From positions 744,001 through 808,000 of the forward strand of contig NZ_JAHUBR010000001.1 in NCBI RefSeq assembly GCF_025376885.1: DNA of 64,000 nt, written 5' to 3'. Position 1 is the stretch's first letter; each line of letters begins with the position of its first letter. Shown here piece by piece: positions 44,147-51,060 of this stretch. The notes under the pieces were generated by a model. That model saw nothing but the letters and a program-made list of their open reading frames with translations. It was not told where the DNA came from and did no database searches. The DNA comes from Pseudoruegeria sp. SHC-113 (GTDB taxonomy: Bacteria; Pseudomonadota; Alphaproteobacteria; Rhodobacterales; Rhodobacteraceae). A program made the position numbers and the translations under genes.

Positions 44147-46147
44147 CTAGCTGTCAGCGGGCGGCTCCTGGCCCGCGGGCAGCCAGATCGTGAAGCTTGT
44201 TCCCGTGCCGGGCGTGCTGGCCACAGCGATACGCCCACCGGCACGGGTGATGAGATCGCGGCTGATCGAAAGTCCGAGGCCTGTGCCCTCACTGCGCTTG
44301 GTGGTGAAAAACGGGTCAAACACCCGCTCTGCCACCTCCGGTGCCATGCCCGCGCCAGTATCTGTCACGGTGATCTGCACGCCGGGCGTGCCCCCCTCTG
44401 CTTGGTCGCGGGTGCCTAGCGCCAGTTGACCGCCCTCGGGCATGGCATGGATGGCATTGACGATCAGGTTGATCAGCACCTGCTGCAGCTCGGTGCGGTT
44501 CATGGCGACAGGTTCCGTGGCTGCCATGTCCAGATCGACTGCGATCGCCACCCGGTGCATGAGGTGCTGCACCAGCGGCAGGCAATCGCGGATCACCGCT
44601 TCGGGCGGGTGGCTGTCGATCACGCCTGCGTATTCCTCTGGGCGGGCGAATTGCAGCAGCTTGCCGACGAGCACGTTGATCGAATGTACCTGCTCGTAGA
44701 TCAGGGAAAATTCGGTTTCCACGTCCAGATCGGCCGCGCCGATTTCCTCGCGGATCACGTCGAGGTTGCCTTGAATCACCGCCACCGGGTTGTTGATCTC
44801 ATGGGCGATGCCGGCGGTGATTTCGCCGATGGCGGCGAGCTTCTCGCTCACCACGAGCTGTTTGGTAGTGGCTTCCAGCCGCTGGTTGGCCTCTTCCAGC
44901 GCGCGGGTGCGTTCGGCGACGCGATCGTTCAGGCGGCGGTCGCGTTCCTGGATCTGCTCCAGCAGATCGTCGAAAGCCCCGGCGACGCGGCCGATTTCAT
45001 CGGCTGTCTGCGGCGCGCCGGTGCGCGCGCCCAGGTCGCCGCCTTCGACGCGGGCGATGGTGTGGGTCATGCGCTCCAGCGGTTTGAAGATGCTGCGCGC
45101 CCACCGCAGGAAGATCGGCACCGAAAGCGCCACCACCAGCAGGAAGGCCGCCGTGATGATCAGCAGCGTCTGGCGTTTGGCGGCCTGAAAGGGGGTGTCC
45201 AGAAAGCCGACGTAGAGCATGCCGATGCGGGTGCCGAAACTGTCTTCGATGGGCTGGTAGGCGGAGATGTACCAGTCGTTCACCACGAAGGCGCGGTCGA
45301 GCCATGTTTGCCCCTCGCCCAGCACCGCTTGCCGCACCACGGCGGAGACGCGGGTGCCGAGCGCGCGCACATCGGCGAAGAGGCGCACGTTGGTGGAGAC
45401 GCGTACGTCCTCCAGAAACAGCGTGGCGGTGCCTTGTGAGCCCTCGGTGAGGCTTTCGGCCGGGTAGACGAGATCGTTGATGGTGTCGATGAAGGCGAGG
45501 TTGCGGTTCAGCAGCACGCCGCCCACGAGCGCGCTGCCGTCTGCGGCGGGCGCGGCCACATGCATCACCATGCCCCGGCTTTCCTCGGTTCGTTCGGTGG
45601 GCACGGCGGCCTCGGTGGGCACCAGATCGAGCCGGGCCTGTGCGGCCAGCGCGGGGGAGATGGCGGCGAGGTCTGCGCCGGAGAACAGATCGATGGCGGC
45701 GGATTGGGAGCCAGCGCGCGCGGCCTGCACCACGGGCCATTTGCCGGGGGCATTGAGGCTGGCGGAGGCGGGGCTTATGAGGGGCGGCGCCTCTGCGGGG
45801 AGGAGGTAGAGGAAATCGAGGCCGAGGGCGGTGCGGCGGGCTTCCAGCAGGGCTTTGATGCGGGCGGGATCCCCTGACGCGCGTGCCTCGGCCAAGGCGG
45901 CGCTTTCGGAGAGCGCGCGGACTTCGGCGCTGCGGGCCTCCAGCAGGCTGCTCATATATTGGCGCGCAATGGTCAGCTCGCCGTTCACCTTGGCGATCAG
46001 CAGCCTGTCGAAGCGGTCGGCCCAGTTGTAGAGCGTGATGCCGATGAACAGCGGCATGACGACGAGCATCGGCAGAAGCGCGATGGCCAGAAGCCGGACG
46101 CGGACGGAGCGGAACCGGCTCAGGCCGCGCCGCCGGGCCTCAGACAT
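44147..46147 (-). CDS. membrane histidine kinase (Cache-HAMP-HisKA-HATPase)
   Basis: 666 residues: helix 1 (RVRLLAIALLPMLVVMPLFIG), a long periplasmic Cache-like sensor to about residue 330, helix 2 (LLIITAAFLLVVALSVPIFL), HAMP (IFKPLERMTHTIARVEGGDL), a coiled coil with RVAERTRALEEANQRLEATTK, HisKA with the phospho-His in GEITAGIAHEINNPVAVIQG, and an ATPase with NLIVNAIHAM, TGAGMAPE and GTGLGLSIS. The architecture resembles DctB-type sensors paired with NtrC-family regulators. ATG 46147 overlaps the regulator stop by eight bases. Last gene of the formate dehydrogenase operon; it may sense formate or a redox signal, which is inference. Confidence 0.9.
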   Translation of the reverse strand: MSEARRRGLSRFRSVRVRLLAIALLPMLVVMPLFIGITLYNWADRFDRLLIAKVNGELTIARQYMSSLLEARSAEVRALSESAALAEARASGDPARIKALLEARRTALGLDFLYLLPAEAPPLISPASASLNAPGKWPVVQAARAGSQSAAIDLFSGADLAAISPALAAQARLDLVPTEAAVPTERTEESRGMVMHVAAPAADGSALVGGVLLNRNLAFIDTINDLVYPAESLTEGSQGTATLFLEDVRVSTNVRLFADVRALGTRVSAVVRQAVLGEGQTWLDRAFVVNDWYISAYQPIEDSFGTRIGMLYVGFLDTPFQAAKRQTLLIITAAFLLVVALSVPIFLRWARSIFKPLERMTHTIARVEGGDLGARTGAPQTADEIGRVAGAFDDLLEQIQERDRRLNDRVAERTRALEEANQRLEATTKQLVVSEKLAAIGEITAGIAHEINNPVAVIQGNLDVIREEIGAADLDVETEFSLIYEQVHSINVLVGKLLQFARPEEYAGVIDSHPPEAVIRDCLPLVQHLMHRVAIAVDLDMAATEPVAMNRTELQQVLINLIVNAIHAMPEGGQLALGTRDQAEGGTPGVQITVTDTGAGMAPEVAERVFDPFFTTKRSEGTGLGLSISRDLITRAGGRIAVASTPGTGTSFTIWLPAGQEPPADS

Positions 46148-47522
46148 TCCACATGGCGCATTTGCGGTCCACCGTCTTGCGTGAGACGCCAAGCCTGCGC
46201 GCGGCCTCGGCGCGGTTGCCGCCGCAGGCTTCGAGCACCGCGAGGATGTGGCGACGCTCGACCACATGGAGGGATTCCGACGGCGCGTCGGTATCGCTTT
46301 CCTGTTGTCCGGCGAACTCGGGCGGAAACTCACCAAGGATCAGCGAGCGTTCAATCAGGTTGCGCAACTCGCGCACATTGCCGGGCCAATCATAGCGCGA
46401 GAGGTTCACCAGCACGTCTTCGGTGAGCGTGAGCGGCAGCACCCCCAGATCGCGGGAGATCTTCTGCATGAACATCAGCGCCAGCTCCTGCACATCGCCG
46501 ATGCGATCCTTCAGGCGCGGCATGGTGATGGTGAGCACGTTGATGCGGTGGTACAGATCGGCCCGAAAGCGCCCGGCCTCTACAGCGGCTGGAAGATCAG
46601 CGTTGGTGGCGAAGACAAAGCGCACGTCGAGCGGGATTTCCCGCGTCGCCCCGGCGGGGCGGATGCGCTTTTCTTCGATCACGCGCAGCAACGTGGCCTG
46701 CACGGGCAGGGGCAGCTCGGCGATTTCGTCCAGAAAAAGCGTGCCGCCGTTGGCATAGGCAAAGAGCCCGTCCTTGCGCTCAGGCCGTGGCGCGCTGCCA
46801 TCGGGCACATGGCCGAAGAGTTCGGTTTCGATGCGGTCCGGTGAGATGGCGGCGCAGTTCACCGGCACGAAGGGTTTGGCGGCGCGGTCCGATATGGCGT
46901 GCAGCGTGCGGGCGGCGATTTCCTTGCCGGTGCCGCTGGCCCCGGTAAACAGCACGCTGGTGGGCAAAGGCGCGGCGCGTTCCAGTGTGTTGCGGATCTC
47001 ACGGATGCTGTCGGAGCTGCCCAGAAGCCGGCCACGCTCGCCGGCGGCATCGCTGGCCAACTCGTGCTTCAGCAGGTAGTTCTCGCGCCGCAGCTGCATA
47101 CGATCGAGGCAGCGGGCCACGGCGTTCAGAATCTGGTTGGAACGGAAGGGCTTGAGCACGAAATCCACCGCACCCGCGCGCAGGGCCTGAATGGCGGTTT
47201 CCAGATCGGCGAAGGCGGTGATCAGGATCGCATCGGCGTAAAAGCCCACTTCGCGCTGCTCGCGCAGCCAGTCGAGCCCGGTCTTGCCGGGCATCACGTT
47301 ATCAAGGATCACGATGTCGAAATGGACCTGATCCATCAGCTTCGCGGCCTGATCGGTGTTGGCGGCCTGTTCCACCCGCAGGCAGCGGGGCTTGAGGATC
47401 TTCACGAGAAAATTGCGCATCCCCGGCTCGTCGTCGATCACGAGGATCGACGCGCCGGAGAGGGCGAACTCCTGCCCGTCGGATTTCTGCGGGCGGGAGA
47501 GGGGCGTTTGGATTTGGCTCAT
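46140..47522 (-). CDS. NtrC-family response regulator lacking the GAFTGA motif
   Basis: 460 residues: receiver with phosphoacceptor Asp74 (DIVILDNVMPGKTGLDWL) and Lys124 (DFVLKPF), AAA+ domain with Walker A FTGASGTGKE (192-201) and Walker B GGTLFLDEI (259-267), and a Fis-type helix-turn-helix at the C-terminus (GNRAEAARRLGVSRKTVDRK). Where sigma-54 activators carry GAFTGA, this protein reads GHVPDGSAPRPERKDGLF. Without that loop it should not remodel sigma-54 polymerase, so it may act with sigma-70, as Rhodobacter NtrC does. The start at 47522 has no strong ribosome site. Confidence 0.9.
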   Translation of the reverse strand: MSQIQTPLSRPQKSDGQEFALSGASILVIDDEPGMRNFLVKILKPRCLRVEQAANTDQAAKLMDQVHFDIVILDNVMPGKTGLDWLREQREVGFYADAILITAFADLETAIQALRAGAVDFVLKPFRSNQILNAVARCLDRMQLRRENYLLKHELASDAAGERGRLLGSSDSIREIRNTLERAAPLPTSVLFTGASGTGKEIAARTLHAISDRAAKPFVPVNCAAISPDRIETELFGHVPDGSAPRPERKDGLFAYANGGTLFLDEIAELPLPVQATLLRVIEEKRIRPAGATREIPLDVRFVFATNADLPAAVEAGRFRADLYHRINVLTITMPRLKDRIGDVQELALMFMQKISRDLGVLPLTLTEDVLVNLSRYDWPGNVRELRNLIERSLILGEFPPEFAGQQESDTDAPSESLHVVERRHILAVLEACGGNRAEAARRLGVSRKTVDRKCAMWNV

Positions 47523-47539
47523 CTGGCTGCTTGTGGGCC

Positions 47540-47665
47540 TCAATCGGTGCGCACGTTCTCGCTGGTGTTGCGATCCTGCGCGGAGAAGCCCGCGTTCTGA
47601 AGCGCAAAATAGGCGGCGACGGAGATCACCCCTATGGCGACAAAGGCCAGCAACATGGTTTTCAT
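47540..47665 (-). CDS. 41-residue single-pass membrane peptide in the fdh operon
   Basis: Short ORF from ATG 47665 to TGA 47540: MKTMLLAFVAIGVISVAAYF is one hydrophobic helix, followed by a polar tail ending in the residues NVRTD. Three facts argue it is real: GGGAGAGAGAA precedes the ATG, the ATG overlaps the stop of the WD40-cytochrome gene (ATGA), and it fills the gap before the regulator gene. The helix-plus-short-tail form recalls small accessory subunits of respiratory complexes. No family is known to me. Confidence 0.72.
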   Translation of the reverse strand: MKTMLLAFVAIGVISVAAYFALQNAGFSAQDRNTSENVRTD

Positions 47666-48990
47666 TTCTCTCTCCCCTCTTCGGATGAGGCCGCGCGCAG
47701 GTAGGCGATCAGATCGTCCCGATCCTGTTGCGCGGTGATCCGCTGCATCGGCATCTTGCTGCCCGGGATGTAGTGATCCGGCCCGAGATCGAACAAGGCG
47801 TCGATGGTCTCATCATTCCAGATGATGGCGGCGGTTTGCAACGTTTGCGAATAGCTGTAACCGGCCACGCTGCCTGCGGGCCTGCCAAAGAGCCCGTAGA
47901 GCGTCGGCCCGGCGCGGCGCTTGCTGTCGGGCGTGAGCGTGTGGCAGATGGAGCATTTGCGTTTGAACTGGCGCTCGCCGTTGCCCATCTCCGCCGGGTC
48001 TTCCAGAAAGCTGCGCTCGCCAGCGGCCATGGCAGCCTCGGTGGCGTCGGCCTCCACCGGCCAGGAATACATCGCATCATCCAGCCCCCCGGCGTGGATG
48101 TTCTGCCCATCGGCCGAGAAGCGCAGCGCCCAGACGGGGCCGCGCAGGGCGGCCTTGAAATCGTTCACGATGCGGCCGCGTTCGGTGTCGATCACCATGA
48201 TGTAGCCTTCGCCATCGCCCACCGCGAGCAGGCGGCCATCGCGGCTGATGTCCATGGCGAGGATCGGGCGGCGGTCCAGCGTGAAATCGGCGATCTTCTC
48301 GCCGGTGTCCACGTCCACGATGCGGGTGCCGCCATCCACGGCGCCATAGGCGAGCCAGCCTTTGTCCGCGTTCAGGACAAGCGTGTTGATGCCGAAGCCG
48401 TGGCGCAGCAGCAGGCGGGTTTCCTGTGCCGTCGCCACGTCCCAGACGCGGAGTGTGCCATCGGTGGAGGCGGAATAGAGCGTGCTGCCATCTGCGGAGA
48501 AGGCGGTGGCGTTGACGCCTGCGGAATGGCCTTTCAGGAAGCGCGGCGTGCCGGTGGCAAGATCCCAGAGGCCGATGCTGCCATCCCAGCTGGATGAGGC
48601 GAGCGTTGCGGCGTCCGGCGAACGCGCGAGGCCGATCACCTTGCCTTGGTGCCCCTCAAGCCGCTCTGCGGTGCCCGCTTCCAGATCCCAGAGCAGCACC
48701 GCGAAATCATCCCCGGCGGAGGCCGCGCGGGCCTCGTCGATGAACAGCACGGCATTGGCGGCGGCGTCATGGCCTTCGAGCCAGCGCGGCGTGCCGGACC
48801 GCCAGAGGCCCACGGTGTAGTCGAAGCTGGCGGTCAACACCGACTCCCCTGAAGGCGATACGTCGATCCCCTTCACCGGGCCGCCGTGGCCTTTCAGCGT
48901 GTAGAACTCCTGCGCAATCCCCGCGCCGGACAGGAGCAGGCCGCTTGCCAGACACAGGGCAAAGATAGGGCGCGAGCGTAGGGCAGGCAT
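47662..48990 (-). CDS. periplasmic WD40 repeat protein with C-terminal cytochrome c domain
   Basis: 442 residues. Signal peptide (SRPIFALCLASGLLLSGAGIAQ), then about seven WD40-type blades over residues 30-325 (for example LKGHGGPVKGIDVSPSGESV, LEGHQGKVIGLARSPDAATL, LKGHSAGVNATAFSADGSTL), then a mono-haem cytochrome c: RKCSICHTLTPDSK with a distal Met candidate in IPGSKMPMQRI. It lies between the FDH gamma subunit and the two-component genes, so it may accept or relay electrons from formate or act as the sensor's partner. Translationally coupled to the 41-residue peptide. Confidence 0.88.
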   Translation of the reverse strand: MPALRSRPIFALCLASGLLLSGAGIAQEFYTLKGHGGPVKGIDVSPSGESVLTASFDYTVGLWRSGTPRWLEGHDAAANAVLFIDEARAASAGDDFAVLLWDLEAGTAERLEGHQGKVIGLARSPDAATLASSSWDGSIGLWDLATGTPRFLKGHSAGVNATAFSADGSTLYSASTDGTLRVWDVATAQETRLLLRHGFGINTLVLNADKGWLAYGAVDGGTRIVDVDTGEKIADFTLDRRPILAMDISRDGRLLAVGDGEGYIMVIDTERGRIVNDFKAALRGPVWALRFSADGQNIHAGGLDDAMYSWPVEADATEAAMAAGERSFLEDPAEMGNGERQFKRKCSICHTLTPDSKRRAGPTLYGLFGRPAGSVAGYSYSQTLQTAAIIWNDETIDALFDLGPDHYIPGSKMPMQRITAQQDRDDLIAYLRAASSEEGREK

Positions 48991-49002
48991 GGGCGCGGCG
49001 GG

Positions 49003-50259
49003 CTATTCGGCCGGCGCGGCTGCCGGGGTGTCCTTGCTGCCGTCGCCTTGCGCCGCGCCATGCACCTCATCGTACCAGAGGTTGTGGTGCTCCTTGGCCC
49101 ATTGCGCTTCCACCTCGCCAGAGCCCATGGCATCGAAAGCGCCCTCCATGCCGACACTGCCCAGATAGATATGAGCGAAGATGATGCCGATGAAGACGAA
49201 GGCGACGATGGCGTGCCAGCCTTGGGAAAGCTGCATCTCCTGCTGCGGGGTGAGGGCTGTTTGCAGATCGCCCATGCCCATCGCCTGCGGGATGCCCATG
49301 GCGTTCAGGATGTCGAAGGTCTTGGCGAACATCGGCATTTCGAAGGGAAACAGCAGCGAAAGACCGGAGAGCGAGATCGACACGCCCAGCACGATCACCG
49401 CCCAGAAGATTATCTTCTGCCCGGCGTTGAACTTCTTGGCCGGCGGGTGGCTGTTCTTGGAAAACAGCCCGCCGCCCTTGGCGAGCCAGACAAGATCGTG
49501 GCGGTTGGGGATGTTGTGGGCGACCCACATCACGAAGATCATCACGAGCGCGATCATGAAGGCCCACGACACATTGTTGTGCACCCATTTGCTGTAGAGC
49601 GCGATGGTGGCATAGGCCTCCTTGCCGAGGAAGGGGATCAGCCCGGTGCGCCCGAAGAGCGAGATCAGCCCGGTGATGCCCAGCAGGATGAAGGAGCCCG
49701 CCAGCAACCAGTGGCCAAAGCGTTCGATGTCTTTGAAGCGCAGGATGTATTGGCCGGTCTTCTCGCCGTCGATGCGGATCTTGCCGCGCAGCAGATAGAA
49801 GAGCACCAGAAGGCCAAGCACGCCGAGCAGGAAATAGCCGCCCCATGTTTTCAGGGTGGTGTCGCGCCAGATCAGCCATTCCATGCCGCCGTCCTGCATG
49901 ATCACGCGATCCACGTCGCGGCCGGTGGAGACGGTGACATCGGCCTCGTTGAAGCGTAGCGCGCGCCAGAGTTCGGAGTCCGACACGCCGCCAAGCGTGC
50001 CAAGCTGGTTGGTGATGCCTGCGGCGTTGTTCGGATCGCCGATCGCTTCGCGGCGGAATGTGTTGTCCACCTGTTCGCCGCGCTGGCGCGCCATGATGTC
50101 TTCGCGCGTCTGGGCACCGCCCGTTGCGGCGCGCGGATCGGGTTGGCTGGCCTCGGACGTGGTTTCTGCCGGGCCTGTGGCTTCCTGTGCCAGCGCGGGG
50201 GCTGGCCCCGCAGACAAGAGGGTGACGGTCAGAAGCAGGGAAAGGGCGTAACGCATCAT
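49003..50259 (-). CDS. formate dehydrogenase gamma subunit (cytochrome b556)
   Basis: 418 residues. A signal peptide and a long periplasmic N-terminal region (to about 135) precede a cytochrome b561-type core with four to five helices: LGVLGLLVLFYLL, ERFGHWLLAGSFILLGITGL, VSWAFMIALVMIFVMWVAHN, IIFWAVIVLGVSISLSGLSL and WHAIVAFVFIGIIFAHIYLG. His residues in RFGHW, AHNIPNRHD, GWHAI and AHIYLG are haem ligand candidates. It anchors FDH in the membrane and passes electrons to quinone. The N-terminal extension is longer than in E. coli FdoI. Confidence 0.92.
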   Translation of the reverse strand: MMRYALSLLLTVTLLSAGPAPALAQEATGPAETTSEASQPDPRAATGGAQTREDIMARQRGEQVDNTFRREAIGDPNNAAGITNQLGTLGGVSDSELWRALRFNEADVTVSTGRDVDRVIMQDGGMEWLIWRDTTLKTWGGYFLLGVLGLLVLFYLLRGKIRIDGEKTGQYILRFKDIERFGHWLLAGSFILLGITGLISLFGRTGLIPFLGKEAYATIALYSKWVHNNVSWAFMIALVMIFVMWVAHNIPNRHDLVWLAKGGGLFSKNSHPPAKKFNAGQKIIFWAVIVLGVSISLSGLSLLFPFEMPMFAKTFDILNAMGIPQAMGMGDLQTALTPQQEMQLSQGWHAIVAFVFIGIIFAHIYLGSVGMEGAFDAMGSGEVEAQWAKEHHNLWYDEVHGAAQGDGSKDTPAAAPAE

Positions 50260-50355
50260 GGCTTTGCTCGCTCGCGATCAGGCTCGTTTACGTTGGGGCA
50301 GGTGAATACCTAGGGCCGCAGCCCCCCCTTTCAAACGCGCAGTCAAAATCCGGCA

Positions 50356-50382
50356 ACAGGGCGGAGTCCAGCTCCGCCCTGT
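50356..50382 (-). terminator. perfect 11-bp hairpin between fdhB and the gamma subunit gene
   Basis: ACAGGGCGGAG-TCCAG-CTCCGCCCTGT. It lies in the 194-base gap between the two genes of one operon. No T-run follows in the minus direction, so it is more likely an attenuator or mRNA-stability element than a full terminator. Confidence 0.5.
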
Positions 50383-50453
50383 CGGGGCCGGGGCAACACG
50401 GGAAGGGGATGAGCCCGTGCCGCCCCGGCGGGTTCAAAAGGCAACCGGTAAGG

Positions 50454-51047
50454 TCAGCCGCCTTTCTGGTCGTAGGCCGTGCCCCAGCCCCATGCACCGG
50501 AGCCGAAGCCGCGCGCCACGACGCGTTCGCGGTAGATCGCGGAGACGACATCGCCATCGCCGGCCAGAAGCGCCTTGGTGGAGCACATCTCGGCGCAGAT
50601 CGGCAGCTTGCCTTCCGCGATCCGGTTGCGCCCGTATTTGGCGAACTCGGCGGTGGAATGGGTCTCTTCCGGGCCACCGGCACAGAAGGTGCATTTGTCC
50701 ATCTTGCCGCGGGATCCGAAATTGCCCGCCTGCGGATACTGCGGCGCGCCGAAGGGGCACGCGTAGAAGCAGTAGCCGCAGCCGATGCAGAGATCCTTAG
50801 AATGCAGCACCACGCCTTCTTCGTCCTGGTAGAAGCAATCCACCGGGCAGACGGCCATACAGGGCGCGTCCGAACAGTGCATGCAGGCCACCGAGATGGA
50901 CCTTTCGCCGGGTTTGCCGTCGTTGATGGTGACCACCCTGCGCCGGTTGATGCCCCAGGGCACCTCGTGCTCGTTCTTACAGGCGGTCACGCAGGCGTTG
51001 CATTCGATGCAGCGCTCGGCGTCACAGAGAAACTTCGCTCTTGCCAT
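50454..51047 (-). CDS. formate dehydrogenase beta subunit (four-cluster ferredoxin)
   Basis: 197-residue iron-sulfur protein that links FdhA to the cytochrome b subunit. Four Cys groups: CIECNACVTACKNEH, CMHCSDAPCMAVCPVDC, CIGCGYCFYACPFGAPQYP, and a looser CTFCAGG...CAEMCSTKAL pair. This is the FDH3/FDO-type beta subunit. An excellent AGGAGGAG site precedes ATG 51047, 13 bases after the fdhA stop. Confidence 0.94.
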   Translation of the reverse strand: MARAKFLCDAERCIECNACVTACKNEHEVPWGINRRRVVTINDGKPGERSISVACMHCSDAPCMAVCPVDCFYQDEEGVVLHSKDLCIGCGYCFYACPFGAPQYPQAGNFGSRGKMDKCTFCAGGPEETHSTAEFAKYGRNRIAEGKLPICAEMCSTKALLAGDGDVVSAIYRERVVARGFGSGAWGWGTAYDQKGG

Positions 51048-51060
51048 TTCTCACTCCTCC

